Positions 9,751 through 21,844 of a DNA stretch of 64,000 bases are shown here, in pieces. The DNA comes from Craterostigma plantagineum. Taxonomy: Eukaryota; Streptophyta; Magnoliopsida; Lamiales; Linderniaceae. How positions within the stretch are numbered: position 1 is the first letter of the stretch; the number at the start of each line of letters is the position of its first letter. Position numbers and translations under genes: made by a program. The stretch covers positions 1 to 64,000 of the forward strand of contig JAPQWV010001629.1 in the NCBI GenBank assembly GCA_027422505.1, given 5' to 3'. A model generated the notes under the pieces. It saw only the letters and a program-made list of their open reading frames with translations, was not told the DNA's origin and searched no databases.

Positions 9751-12692
9751 TGTAGGACCCCGGTCCCCGCAAATTAGGTCGGCCAATAAATTTCGTGTAT
9801 GATTAACGTGATTTCGTATCAAATGCGTATAAGTTGAATGTTCATGTGACATAGGAATTTTTACGCTCGCGAATGTTACGAGAATTTCGTGCAATTGCGT
9901 GCCAAGGATTTCGTGTTTAATATGGTCGTAATTTAGGAAGGATAATTTTCGAAAATGCGAAGGGAAGTGACTAATGATAGTTGGGCTTGGAATCAAATTA
10001 GTATTGGGCTAGAATTTAATAATAGGCCCAAATTTCAAGAAGAGACAATAGTCCTTGGTTTAAGGAAGGACCACGCCTAACCTATGTATTGGTCATCATA
10101 GCTAAGAAAATATCCAAATAATAATTTCAAAATTTCACTCTCACATAAGCAATTAACGAAAGAAAGCAAGAAAGAAAGGAGAAGGAGCACTCCCAAGCTA
10201 ACTTGGAAAACTCGAGATTTGGATAAGCAAAGCTAATCCCCTAAACTAATTTGATCTCTTTTACCAAGATTATTTAGTTAAACTTGCAACTAAGTTAAGG
10301 TGACCACGAGAGACCCTAAATGTCGAGCTTAGGTTCGCACTAAGGATGTCTGTTTGGGCAAATATGGAGTTGGGTAGTTTAGTATGTGATTTAGAACTTA
10401 TAATTAGGAAGAACAAGCTAAGGAATCTAGTTCGAGTGATCAAGAACGTTGAGGATCGAAACAGATGATACATGTCGAGGTTTAGGTTGAATCCTATGTC
10501 GACATTTCCAGTTACAAATGTCGAAGTATAATGTCGGGACATTCAAGTAAATGTCGAGTGATAGATAAGATGTCGACTTAATATATATCGAGATTTATGT
10601 TAAAATTCACATCGACATTTTCTGCTTCAAATGTCGAATACAATGTCGAGTAATATATCGAGATTTTTCACCCATGCCGAGATTTACTAAATGTCGAGCT
10701 CTATTGAGTATCGAGATTCATGAAATGTCGAGATGTTAAAGATAATACCGAAATGTTGGGATAGAATGTCGAGCTTACATATCGACATCTACCTCAATAA
10801 CTATGTCGAGATTTATCTCGACAAAAATGTGGAGATTCACGTTGAGTTCATGTCGACATTTTCAGTTCAAAATGTCGAGATACAATGTTGATAGATCATG
10901 GTAAATGTCGAAAGGATAGATATAATGTCGAGTAAGATGTCGAGATGCAAGGTAAAATGTCGAAGCTAAGGAAAATGTCGAAATCATTACATACAATATA
11001 TATATGTCGAAATCCTTGTGATAATGTCGAGGTGAAGTTCGAAGATTTATTCACTGTATCGACATTTAACTATAAGAAATGTCGAGAGTCATACTAATAT
11101 TCATGTCGACATTTTGTTTAAATGTCGAAGTACATGGCATGATTTTGTGTTTATTTAGACTCGAGATTTACTTTCAATCCATGTCGAGATCTTAGATGCA
11201 ATATCGAGAGTTATCCTAAAATGTCGAAACCTAACCATGTAATGAATATCGAGATCCCTATGTATTATATACATGTCGAACCCTATGCAACTTAGCGAAC
11301 CCCTGTACTTACGGATCTTAAATAAATAATAGTAGACTTCACTAAGATCTAAGATACCTTTGCGAAGTAGATAGGGCAATGACTTAGACTTCGCGAAAAA
11401 CACTTCGCAATTTTGGAACCCCACGAAACACGTGAGAGTGTTCATAACTTAGAAATTTCATACTTAAGCCATTAAATAAAATAGTGCACTGATACCAATA
11501 TTTCACGCCTAAGGTCGAGACTTAGGAACACCTACGGGTCAGGTGACTGCTAGCCTACGGACGCCAGGTAAGTAGAAATTCAACTACGGCACGTAACCTG
11601 CCTGCGTCTAATTATGTGAGTTACGTGCTCGTGAATTTTGTATGAAATGTGTACGTATGATACGGTTAAATTAGTTGCATGATGTCATGACTAGAATATG
11701 TACATGAGCATGGCATGAACATTTGCACGCATATGTAGTGTGTAAGATGCGAGGTATGAGCGTGCGTAAGATCGCCTGTGTGCGATGTATACTCGCCGAT
11801 ATTGGCGTCTGTGTCGACTCGAATGTGGAGTCACGGCTTCCCCTATGCAGCCAGTAAGGCGAATGAAGCGATAAGGCCTGTATAAGAGGGTGGGGAAAAT
11901 ACCCCGTACGCGGGAGATGCAACCTGGAGAATGCGGCCCAGGGCACACGCTGAGTAAGGAAAGATTCCTTCGGGTGACCTTCTAGCGTGTAAAGCACCAC
12001 CCGGTGGGAAGATTCCTTCGGGTGACCTCCGTGGTTAGTGGCCTCGGGGTTGGCTACCAGTGAGAAGCGCTCGCGTGGAGTTCACACTGAATAAGGGAAG
12101 GTTCCTACGAGTGACCTCCTAGGGTGTGAATCTCCACACTTGAGATCTCTATAAGATGGCGTATAGTGGGATTTAAAGCCGAGGGCCCGTATGAAGTAAG
12201 AGTATGAAAAAAAGAGTACGAGTATAAGGAAAAGAGTATGAGCATTAGAAAACAACGGCGTGGATTGTCGTTCATTAGGACACGTGCATACATGCATAAT
12301 TTCTGCTTACTGAGCCTCGGTGGCTCTTCCTTACGTTACGTGTTGTAGGTACTGACGACCACGGTACGTGATCCGACTCTTATGCGAGGCTGATCTTTTG
12401 AAGCTATCCGGCTGCTTTTGAGGGGGAGTGTGTGTATGGATGACGACCTGTGAAGGCCGGGCGCATAGGAAGCTTTTGCTACACACACACACACACATTT
12501 GTCTTCGGTGCAGATACGACTACGATGAATTATAGGAGGACATGTGGACATTCTTTTGACTTGTATATATATGATTTTCTCACATGCTTAAAAAGAAAAA
12601 TTTTATTCGCATTTTTACGCTTTTGCACGATTACGAAGCGTTAGGCACCTAGAATTAGAACGAATTACGAGGTCGGACGGCGGGTCCTGACA
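9751..12692 (+). repeat. 5' LTR of the Tekay-type element
   Basis: 2,942 bp, from TGTAGGACCCCGG to CGGGTCCTGACA. The left third is AT-rich. 10290-11290 is packed with ATGTCGA-type motifs. The right third holds short repeated blocks (GGGTGACCT recurring between 11970 and 12120), the string TTACGTGTTGTAGGTACTGA near 12335 that also appears in other LTRs of this window, and a short CA tract near 12482. Open frames on the minus strand here (for example 11671-12000) are chance. Confidence 0.95.
10290..11290 (+). repeat. array of degenerate ATGTCGA motifs inside the LTR
   Basis: I count roughly 40 TCGA tetranucleotides in about 1 kb; about 4 are expected. Most sit in ATGTCGAGATT or ATGTCGACATT contexts at irregular spacing of 10-40 bases, in both orientations. 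The perfect palindrome ATGTCGACAT recurs. The same array is in the 3' LTR (about 17910-18890). Confidence 0.85.
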
Positions 12693-12695
12693 GAG

Positions 12696-12707
12696 TGGTA
12701 TCAGAGC
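12696..12707 (+). other. primer-binding site of the Tekay-type element
   Basis: TGGTATCAGAGC lies three bases after the LTR end, matching initiator Met-tRNA and priming minus-strand synthesis. The following leader (TTCGGTCACAGG..., then AAAAGCGCGGAAGCGGCCTT) is closely matched by the minus-strand leader at 25113-25240. Confidence 0.9.
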
Positions 12708-12848
12708 TTCGGTCACAGGTCCTGCAGACTGTCCATACACACACACTCAAAAGCGCGGAAGCGGCCTTGCTTGTAAGTACCATGTTATGTGAATTTCTTG
12801 AATGGTTTGATTTATTGGCCTTAGGAATGGTCAGGATAGGTTTGGAAA

Positions 12849-13973
12849 ATGGTAAGACTTAGGGGAGAAGGGAGCAGGGATTCTGATCAGGGTAGGGATA
12901 CTAATAACCCTCCTGATAGCCGCGATGCTACCATCCTGCAACTAACGGAACTGGTCCGGCAACAATCGGCCCAGATCCAACAGCTGATCCAACAGCAAAA
13001 CGCTGGTGGACAATCAGCCAACCTACCTCCCCCGCCCAAACTAATTGAGATGATCGGGGAGAGGTTCAGGAAGCTTAATCCCCCACTGTTTGAGGATGCT
13101 GTAGACCCCACCTCCGCCGAGGATTGGCTGAGGACGCTGGAGAGCATGTTCCAGCACAGCCGCACACCCGAGGCGGAGAAGGTTATGTGCGCTGCCTACT
13201 TGCTGAGGGGGAGCACTGGGCACTGGTGGGATACCATCTCAGCCATCGAAAACCCTCTAACGATGAGTTGGGATCGGTTTAAGGAGATCTTTCGAGGGAA
13301 GTACTACACCGCTCCTGTTAGAGCCCAGAGGATGAACGAGTTTATCAACCTCCGCCAAGGGGCAACGACAATGGCGGAATACATCCGGAAGTTTGAGCAG
13401 CTTTCAAGATTCGCTGCTCATATGATTAGTACGGACGCGCTCAAGATCGAGCGGTTCATGGAAGGGTTGAAACCCGAGCTGTACAGAGACGTGAGTATGG
13501 CCGAAATACAAGGAGCCACGTACGCACAAGTGGCTGAGAGGGCGCTTGTGGCAGAGCAAGCCGAGGCTAGAATTGCTCGCGCCCAGGAAGCAAAGCGCAA
13601 GTTTGTACAAGGGCCGCAAGGGAGCGGAAGCAACCCAAAGCGGCAGTTCGTAGCCAAGGGTGGAAAACCGAATTTCCCGAATCGACCAGGACCACCCCCA
13701 CAGTTCAACCCAAACCACGGTAGACCCCAGTTGGACCTACCCGTATGCCCGAAGTGTGCACGGAGGCACACGGGAGTCTGCAACTCTCAAAATGCTGTCT
13801 GCTTCAAATGTGGCAAGACGGGCCACTATCTGAGGGCATGTCCGGAGAGCGGATCCGGAAGTACAGCTGGGAACCAGGCAGCACCACCAAGGGTATCGGC
13901 TAGGGTTTTCACCATAACCTCCGAGGAAGCAGAAAACAACCCGGCCGTGGTAACAGGTACCCTCCTTGTCTAA
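12849..13973 (+). CDS. gag: gag capsid/nucleocapsid protein (Ty3/gypsy)
   Basis: 374 codons, intact. Residues about 23-45 form a Gln-rich coiled-coil-like start. About 70-190 match the retrotransposon gag capsid domain (PPLFEDAVDPTSAEDWLRTL, then FKEIFRGKYYTAPVRAQRMN). About 200-240 are helical and followed by a basic region, and at 318-331 there is one CCHC zinc knuckle (CFKCGKTGHYLRAC). It packages element RNA in virus-like particles in the cytoplasm. The ATG at 12849 fits because it starts the conserved N-terminus about 140 bases after the PBS. In this lineage gag normally reads through into protease. Here the frame stops at 13971 and protease continues in the +1 frame, which is probably a lesion and not programmed shifting. 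Confidence 0.9.
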   Translation: MVRLRGEGSRDSDQGRDTNNPPDSRDATILQLTELVRQQSAQIQQLIQQQNAGGQSANLPPPPKLIEMIGERFRKLNPPLFEDAVDPTSAEDWLRTLESMFQHSRTPEAEKVMCAAYLLRGSTGHWWDTISAIENPLTMSWDRFKEIFRGKYYTAPVRAQRMNEFINLRQGATTMAEYIRKFEQLSRFAAHMISTDALKIERFMEGLKPELYRDVSMAEIQGATYAQVAERALVAEQAEARIARAQEAKRKFVQGPQGSGSNPKRQFVAKGGKPNFPNRPGPPPQFNPNHGRPQLDLPVCPKCARRHTGVCNSQNAVCFKCGKTGHYLRACPESGSGSTAGNQAAPPRVSARVFTITSEEAENNPAVVTGTLLV

Positions 13974-14325
13974 AACCCCCACATGCATCCTAGTCGACTC
14001 GGGAGCGACACATTCGTTCGCATCCACTAAGTACGTCACAAGGGTAGGAGTCACGCCTCACCGAGCTGAGTGCGAGTTTAGGGTAACAGTTCCGAACGGG
14101 AATCCTACCCAAACTAATCAAGTTTTACGGGATTGCCCAGTAGTGATCGGGGATAAGGAACTGCCCGTAGACCTCATAATAATTCCCATGAATGATTATG
14201 AGGTGATCCTTGGGATGGATTGACTATCGAAGTACGGAGCTGTCATAGACTGCCACCGCAAGATAGTCACGCTCAATACGGACGGGAATGAACCCCTCAA
14301 GTTCGTAGGAACTAGTAAAGGGACT
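13966..14325 (+). pseudogene. pol: aspartic protease domain of the Tekay-type pol
   Basis: The frame continues gag after a shift at about 13966-13971. The active-site motif is VDSGATHSFAS, with catalytic Asp at 13996-13998, and the domain ends with IIPMNDYEVILGMD. The Trp codon expected after GMD is TGA at 14221 (one G-to-A change), followed by [17 protein letters not shown] in the same frame. It would release gag and pol subunits. One nonsense mutation and the upstream shift make it non-functional as it stands. Confidence 0.85.
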
Positions 14326-15226
14326 ATGATCTCTAGGATATCAGCGTTGAAAGCCCAACGACTGATCAGATCGGGGTGTGAAGCTTATCTTGTATTCGCT
14401 ATCAAGTCGGAAGAGAACGCCTCCCCGAAATTCGAGGAAGTGCCGGTAGTTAAGGACTTCCCCGACGTATTTCCCGATGAGCTACCGGGGCTACCACCCG
14501 AACGGGAAGTAGAGTTCGCTATAGATCTGGTACCTGGAGCGGCACCAGTGTCTAAGACCCCATATCGGCTAGCACCGACTGAAATGAAAGAGCTAAAGGA
14601 TCAACTCGACGAACTCATGCAGAAGGAGTTCATACAGCCGAGTTTTTCTCCCTGGGGAGCGCCGGTGCTATTCGTGAAGAAGAAAGACGGGCCCATGCGA
14701 TTATGCATAGACTACAGGGAGTTGAACAAGTTGACGATCAAGAATAAGTACCCACTCCCTAGGATAGACGATCTGTTCGATCAACTGCAAGGTGCAACGG
14801 TTTTCTCTAAGATCGCTTAAGATCGGGCTATCATCAGTTAAGGGTCCGGAAGGAAGACGTTCCGAAGACGGCCTTTATTACCCGTTATGGCCACTATGAG
14901 TTCCTGGTGATGCCATTCGGGTGACTAATGCGCCCGCAGCTTTTATGGACTTAATGAACCGGGTGTTCAAGCTATACTTAGATAGGTTCGTCATCGTCTT
15001 CATTGATGACATCCTAATCTACTCGAAGTCGAAGGAGGAGCACGAAGAACACCTGAGAATAGTTCTGAACATATTACGAGACAAGCGACTATACGCCAAG
15101 TTCAAGAAGTGCGAATTTTGGCTCGATCAAGTCGCCTTCTTGGGGCATATAGTATCAGGAGAAGGGATTTCTGTAGACCCAAACAAGATAGAAGCCATTA
15201 GCCACTGGCCCAGACCGACCAATAAC
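14326..15226 (+). pseudogene. pol: reverse transcriptase domain of the Tekay-type pol
   Basis: Blocks in order: [20 protein letters not shown], then [13 protein letters not shown], then [20 protein letters not shown], then after a frameshift the catalytic Asp block SGYHQLRV, and [11 protein letters not shown] with the paired Asp codons at 15005-15010. The sequence changes frame at about 14818 (DLRSGY block), 14923 (MPFG/LTNAP) and 15226, each time in a way explained by loss of one base. None falls in a long homopolymer. RT copies genomic RNA from the tRNA primer into DNA. The domain is complete in content but unreadable without correction. Confidence 0.85.
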
Positions 15227-17309
15227 GGAAGTACGGAGTTTCCTCGGTCTGGCGGGTTATTACAGGAAATTCATCAAGGATTTCTCAAAAATAGCGTCTA
15301 CGCTAACGAAACTGACCAGGAAGAATACGCCATTTCAGTGGACCACGGAATGCGAACAGAGCTTCCAAGAACTGAAGGAACGGCTTACAACGGCCCCAGT
15401 CCTTACAATACCTTCGGGAACTGGAGGGTTCACGGTGTATAGTGATGCATCGAAGAACGGGTTGGGGTGTGTACTAATGCAGAACGGGAATGTAGTAGCG
15501 TCCGCTTCTCGCCAACTGAAAGAGTACGAGAAGAATTACCCGACGCACGACCTAGAATTGGCTACAGTGGTCTTTGCTCTCAAGATTTGGAGGCATTACC
15601 TCTCTGGAGAGCGGTGTGAGATATACACAGACCACAAGAGCCTCAAGTACTTCTTTACTCAGAAAGAGCTAAACATGAGGCAAAGGAGGTGGTTAGAGTT
15701 TGTTAAGGATTACGATTGCGTAATCAACTACCACCCAGGCAAGGCGAACGTAGTAGCCGATGCCTTAAACCGAAAAGCAGTGAGCGCGGAACTGCAATTA
15801 TTAGAAGTAGAAGTTGTACAACTAGGCGAAGTCGAAGCGCAGCTAGCAGCTTTAACCCTGCAACCAACGCTGCTAGAACAAATTAAGACGGCGCATGAAG
15901 CAGACGAACTTTACACGAAAATCAAGGAAGCGCATCCGGAACAACCAACAGGAGATTTCATAATACGGGAAGATGGAAGGCTGTACTTCAAGAATCGACT
16001 TTACGTGCCAGAAGATGCCAAACTACGAAGAACGATAATGGTGGAAGCACATGCCACTGCTTACTCAGTACATCCAGGATCAACGAAGATGTATAGAGGC
16101 TTAAAGGAAAACTACTGGTGGCCAGGCATGAAGAAGGACATAGCAACATTCGTAAGCCAATGCCTGACGTGCCAGCACATAAAGGCCGAGCATCAAAGGC
16201 CGGCAGGAACCCTGCAACCGTTACCCATTCCGGAATGGAAATGGGATAACATTACCATGGACTTCGTAGTAGGACTGCCAAGGAATACGAAAGGGCACGA
16301 CGCAATTTGGGTTATCGTCGACAGACTAACGAAGTCTGCCCATTTCCTACCAATTAGCACGACGTACTCCATGGAACAATACGCAGAGCTTTATATCCAG
16401 GAGATAGTGCGACTGCACGGCGTTCCATCCTCGATAGTCTCGGATCGCGACTCCAGATTTCTATCGAAATGCTGGGCGAGCTTGCAAAAAGCAATGGGAA
16501 CAAAGTTGTCCTTTAGTACCGCCTACCATCCGCAGACGGACGGTCAATCCGAGCGGACGATACAAACGTTGGAGGACATGCTGCGAGCATGCGTACTCGA
16601 TTTCAAAGGAAATTGGAGTAGGTACCTCCCACTGATCGAGTTCTCATATAATAATAGCTACCACGTCACTATTGGGATGGCGCCGTACGAAGCGCTATAC
16701 GGGCGTAGGTGCAGATCCCCAGTACATTGGGACGAGGTTGGTGAACGGGCACTGTTAGGTCCCGACATCGTACGAGAAATGATGGAAGCTATTACTACCA
16801 TACGAGAAAGAATGCGAACGGCGCAGAGTCGACAGAAAAGCTACGCGGATCGAAGACGTCGACCACTGGAATTTGACGAAGGCGATATGGTGTTCGTGAA
16901 AGTATCGCCAATGAAGGGCGTGAAAAGATTTGGAAAGAAAGGAAAGCTAAGCCCTAGGTACATAGGACCATTTAGGATACTGAGAAGGGTTGGCGAGGTG
17001 GCATACCAATTAGAACTGCCAGCATCGCTGTCGCAAGTGCATGACGTGTTCCACGTCTCAACCCTACGAAAGTACTTAGCTGACCCGAACCACGTGCTAG
17101 GAAGTGAATCCCTACATCAACAATTGAAGCCGGATCTGAGTTACGAGGAGACTCCGGTGGAGATATTGATGTACGAGACTAAGAAACTTAGGAATAAGGA
17201 TATTTCCTTAGTTAAGGTACTGTGGCGGAACCAGTCTACGAAAGAAGCCACATGGGAACGGGAGGACGAAATGAGAATTCGTTATCCCGAGTTGTTTCAT
17301 ACGGACTGA
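15227..17309 (+). CDS. pol: RNase H, integrase and chromodomain part of the Tekay-type pol
   Basis: Open without a break from 15435 for 624 codons; protein-like sequence in the same frame begins near 15227. Using residues of the 624-codon frame, RNase H carboxylates are D4, E41, D66 (TDHK) and D109 (VVADALNRK). The integrase zinc-binding HHCC is H206, H213, C243 and C246, and the catalytic DDE triad is D276 (MDFVVG), D337 (SDRDSRF) and E373 (QSERT). A C-terminal chromodomain follows at about 565-624 ([20 protein letters not shown], then [16 protein letters not shown]). Chromodomains of this kind target insertion to modified histones in heterochromatin, consistent with the setting. All catalytic residues are present. 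Confidence 0.9.
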
Positions 17310-17330
17310 TTTCGGGGGCGAAATCCTCCT

Positions 17331-17343
17331 TAAGGGGGGAGGA
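17331..17343 (+). other. polypurine tract of the Tekay-type element
   Basis: AAGGGGGGAGGA directly before TGTAGG of the 3' LTR primes plus-strand synthesis. It lies just after the pol stop and a short CGGGGGCG segment. Confidence 0.85.
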
Positions 17344-20287
17344 TGTAGGACCCCGGTCCCCGCAAATTAGGTCGGCCAATAAATTTCGTGTATGATTAAC
17401 GTGATTTCGTATCAAATGCCTATAAGTTGAATGTTCATGTGACATAGGAATTTTTACGCTCGCGAATGTTACGAGAATTTCGTGCAATTGCGTGCCAAGG
17501 ATTTCGTGTTTAATATGGTCGTAATTTAGGAAGGATAATTTTCGAAAATGCGAAGGGAAGTGACCAATGATAGTTGGGCTTGGAATCAAATTAGTATTGG
17601 GCTAGAATTTAATAATAGGCCCAAATTTCAAGAAGAGACAATATTCCTTGGTTTAAGGAAGGACCACGCCTAACCTATGTATTGGTCATCATAGCTAAGA
17701 AAATATCCAAATAATAATTTCAAAATTTCACTCTCACATAAGCAATTAACGAAAGAAAGCAAGAAAGAAAGGAGAAGGAGCACTCCCAAGCTAACTTGGA
17801 AAACTCGAGATTTGGGTAAGCAAAGCTAATCCCCTAAACTAATTTGATCTCTTTTACCAAGATTATTTAGTTAAACTTGCAACTAAGTTAAGGTGACCAC
17901 AAGAGACCCTAAATGTCGAGCTTAGGTTCGCACTAAGGATGTCTGTTTTGGCAAATATGGAGTTGGGTAGTTTAGTATGTGATTTAGAACTTATAATTAG
18001 GAAGAACAAGCTAAGGAATCTAGTTCGAGTGATCAAGAACGTTGAGGATCGAAACAGATGATACATGTCGAGGTTTAGGTTGAATCCTATGTCGACATTT
18101 CCAGTTACAAATGTCGAAGTATAATGTCGGGACATTCAAGTAAATGTCGAGTGATAGATAAGATGTCGACTTAATATATATCGAGATTTATGTTAAAATT
18201 CACATCGACATTTTCTGCTTCAAATGTCGAATACAATGTCGAGTAATATATCGAGATTTTTCACCCATGCCGAGATTTACTAAATGTCGAGCTCTATTGA
18301 GTATCGAGATTCATGAAATGTCGAGATGTTAAAGATAATACCGAAATGTTGGGATAGAATGTCGAGCTTACATATCGACATCTACCTCAATAACTATGTC
18401 GAGATTTATCTCGACAAAAATGTTGAGATTCACGTTGAGTTCATGTCGACATTTTCAGTTCAAAATGTCGAGATACAATGTTGATAGATCAAGGTAAATG
18501 TCGAAAGGATAGATATAATGTCGAGTAAGATGTCGAGATGCAAGGTAAAATGTCGAAGCTAAGGAAAATGTCGAAATCATTACATACAATATATATATGT
18601 CGAAATCCTTGTGATAATGTCGAGGTGAAGTTCGAAGATTTATTCACTGTATCGACATTTAACTATAAGAAATGTCGAGAGTCATACTAATATTCATGTC
18701 GACATTTTGTTTAAATGTCGAAGTACATGGCATGATTTTGTGTTTATTTAGACTCGAGATTTACTTTCAATCCATGTCGAGATCTTAGATGCAATATCGA
18801 GAGTTATCCTAAAATGTCGAAACCTAACCATGTAATGAATATCGAGATCCCTATGTATTATATACATGTCGAACCCTATGCAACTTAGCGAACCCCTGTA
18901 CTTACGGATCTTAAATAAATAATAGTAGACTTCACTAAGATCTAAGATACCTTTGCGAAGTAGATAGGGCAATGACTTAGACTTCGCGAAAAACACTTCG
19001 CAATTTTGGAACCCCACGAAACACGTGAGAGTGTTCCTAACTTAGAAATTTCATACTTAAGCCATTAAATAAAATAGTGCACTGATACCAATATTTCATG
19101 CCTAAGGTCGAGACTTAGGAACACCTACGGGTCAGGTGACTGCTAGCCTACGGACGCCAGGTAAGTAGAAATTCAACTACGGCACGTAACCTGCCTGCGT
19201 CTAATTATGTGAGTTACGTGCTCGTGAATTTTGTATGAAATGTGTACGTATGATACGGTTAAATAGTTGCATGATGTCATGACTAGAATATGTACATGAG
19301 CATGGCATGAACATTTGCACGCATATGTAGTGTGTAAGATGCGAGGTATGAGCGTGCGTAAGATCGCCTGTGTGCGATGTATACTCGCCGATATTGGCGT
19401 CTGTGTCGACTCGAATGTGGAGTCACGGCTTCCCCTATGCAGCCAGTAAGGCGAATGAAGCGATAAGGCCTGTATAAGAGGGTGGGGAAAATACCCGGTA
19501 CGCGGGAGATGCAACCTGGAGAATGCGGCCCAGGGCACACGCTGAGTAAGGAAAGATTCCTTCGGGTGACCTTCTAGCGTGTAAAGCACCACCCGGTGGG
19601 AAGATTCCTTCGGGTGACCTCCGTGGTTAGTGGCCTCGGGGTTGGCTACCAGTGAGAAGCGCTCGCGTGGAGTTCACACTGAATAAGGGAAGGTTCCTAC
19701 GAGTGACCTCCTAGGGTGGGAATCTCCACACTTGAGATCTCTATAAGATGGCGTATAGTGGGATTTAAAGCCGAGGGCCCGTATGAAGTAAGAGTATGAG
19801 AAAAAGAGTACGAGTATAAGGAAAAGAGTATGAGCATTAGAAAACAACGGCGTGGATTGTCGTTCGTTAGGAAACGTGCATACATGCATAATTTCTGCTT
19901 ACTGAGCCTCGGTGGCTCATCCTTACGTTACGTGTTGTAGGTACTGACGATCACGGTACGTGATCCGACTCTTATGCGAGGCTGATCTTTTGAAGCTATC
20001 CGGCTGCTTTTGAGGTGGGAGTGTGTGTATGGATGCCGACCTGTGAAGGCCGGGCGCATAGGAAGCTTTTGCTACACACACACACACACACATTTGTCTT
20101 CGGTGCAGATACGACTACGATGAATTATAGGAGGACATGTGGACATTCTTTTGACTTGTATATATATGATTTTCTCACATGCTTAAAAAGAAAAATTTTA
20201 TTCGCATTTTTACGCTTTTGCACGATTACGAAGCATTAGGCACCTAGAATTAGAACGAATTACGAGGTCGGACGGCGGGTCCTGACA
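17344..20287 (+). repeat. 3' LTR of the Tekay-type element
   Basis: 2,944 bp with the same ends as the 5' LTR. Differences from the 5' copy that I saw are scattered single substitutions plus a one-base loss near 19265, a small change near 20016 and one extra CA unit near 20080. This is far fewer than any other LTR pair in the window would show. Confidence 0.95.
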
Positions 20288-21042
20288 GTTCATTCCTCAA
20301 GAAATAATAAAACACATTAATTATTAATTATACATGATAATACAACGTGCGTACGTACATAAAATTCATGATAATACACACACACACATAAAATTCATGA
20401 TGATACATAAACAGCACACTTACATAAAATAGCAATACGATATACAATAATAAGTCTTTTATTCATTAGGATCGGAGAGAAATTCTTCAAGATACACGTG
20501 GGAATATCGTCGAAGTTGATATTTGAACCTCCTTCATCTTGGACAAAGTTTGTCTCGACTTTCTTCCCCTTTTCAAGCAATTTTTGATAAGACTCAACAA
20601 GATGTTTTGCCACACGACAAGTACGAGCATAATGACCTTTCATACCATAACGAGAACATGGTTCATCGAATCGCCTTTTTGATTGTTCGCCGGTTTCCTC
20701 TTTGTTTTTATTTTTCCCTTTTTGATGAAAATTATCATAATTACCATAATGCTGCCGGCTATGGCCACAACCTTGGCCACGACCATGACCACATCCACGA
20801 CCTCGGTTATTATACATGCCACGACCGCGAAAGCTATTGCCTCGATCACTTTGGTAAGTGTTCATATTGACTTCAGGAATGGGAGCAGAGCCATTGGTCT
20901 TGATTGATGGTTCTTCAATAATAACACATTATTTTGTTCAGCAACGAGGAGACAAGAAATTAATTCTGAATATTTCTTAAAACTGTTTCACATTGTTGTT
21001 GTAACAACAAATTCGCTGCATGGAACGTGGTGAATTTTTTTT
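20288..21042 (-). pseudogene. gag: Ty1/copia gag, C-terminal half (minus strand), separated from its pol by the chromovirus
   Basis: The minus-strand frame at 20395-20865 holds an Arg/Gly-rich region (NNRGRGCGHGRGQGCGHSR) and a zinc knuckle (CSRYGMKGHYARTC; the second Cys of the usual CCHC is Tyr-Gly-Met here, so one ligand looks lost). Upstream (20870-21035), in broken frames, are LLVAEQNN and LLLKNHQSRP, typical of the copia UBN2/gag end. It joins the protease at 9515-9750 once the chromovirus and one copy of the duplication are removed. The N-terminal gag is missing because another LTR starts at 21043. Confidence 0.8.
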
Positions 21043-21844
21043 TGTAGCGACCCTAGCCATCGCCACTATTTCTAACGCCATCCTAAGTGCCTAACGATGT
21101 ATTCAAATGAAGGAACTGCGGAAATGCGTACGAAATTTTTCATTTTTCATCTACATAATCGAACTTCGTCCATACATGCCAAAAGAATGCTTCCACGACA
21201 AAAGAATTTCTTCGGATTTCTAACTACACACAAGTCCTAGTTTAAAATCACTCGGGTCGGTTGTGATGGCACATCAAAAGCTCCTATACACCCGGCCTCA
21301 TAGGTCGTCATCCATACACACATGTCCACCCAAAAAGCACTCGGAAGCTTCAGAAGATCGGCCTTGACAGCTAAGCGGTCACGTACTGTGATCGTATGTA
21401 CCTACAACACATAACATAAAGGAATGAGCCGCCGTGGCTCAGTAAGCAGAACTTTATGCATGTATGCACGTGTCACTCCCCCGCAACGGCAAACCACACC
21501 GATGCATATAACACTCGCAAAGGCGATCCGCGCCGATGCATATAACACTCGTACTAACGTACTAAGGGCCCTCGGCTAATCTCACTATGCACCACAATGA
21601 GCTCACGTCCATCAAGGACAATACGACAGCGGTCCACGCCGGATGGCCATACACTAGGATGCACATCATTCCCCTAGGTCGCCATATGTGTCCGATCGTC
21701 CCGACTGTCCGGCGATCGCTCACGCTGGTAGCCCACGCTGAGGTTGCCTACACCAGGATTCCACCCTGTATCGCTTTTACCCTCAGGTCGCACCCTCCAG
21801 GTCGCTCCCTACCACCACGGGCATCGCCCAATCATATCATAAAG

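Larger units (their letters stand above)
9751..20287 (+). mobile_element. full-length Tekay/Del-type chromovirus (Ty3/gypsy), 10.5 kb
   Basis: Order on plus: 5' LTR, Met-tRNA PBS, gag with zinc knuckle, protease, RT, RNase H, integrase, chromodomain, polypurine tract, 3' LTR. This domain order (RT before integrase) and the C-terminal chromodomain define a Ty3/gypsy chromovirus; the very long LTRs and the chromodomain wording fit the Tekay/Del lineage. It sits inside the minus-strand copia element between its protease and gag, flanked by GTTTA/GTTCA. By eye the two LTRs differ at about 20-25 positions over 2.94 kb (about 99.2% identity), so insertion was recent. The pol frame nevertheless carries several lesions, so this copy cannot make its own polyprotein. 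Confidence 0.95.

Noticed and set aside
11671..12000. Minus-strand frames in the 5' LTR (and copies at 19173-19592)
   Set aside because: Lie inside an LTR opposite to transcription; duplicated only because the LTR is; no domain.
13966..13973. Programmed +1 frameshift between gag and pol of the chromovirus
   Set aside because: Tekay-type elements normally have one gag-pol frame, and three more shifts and a stop follow, so mutation is the simpler explanation.
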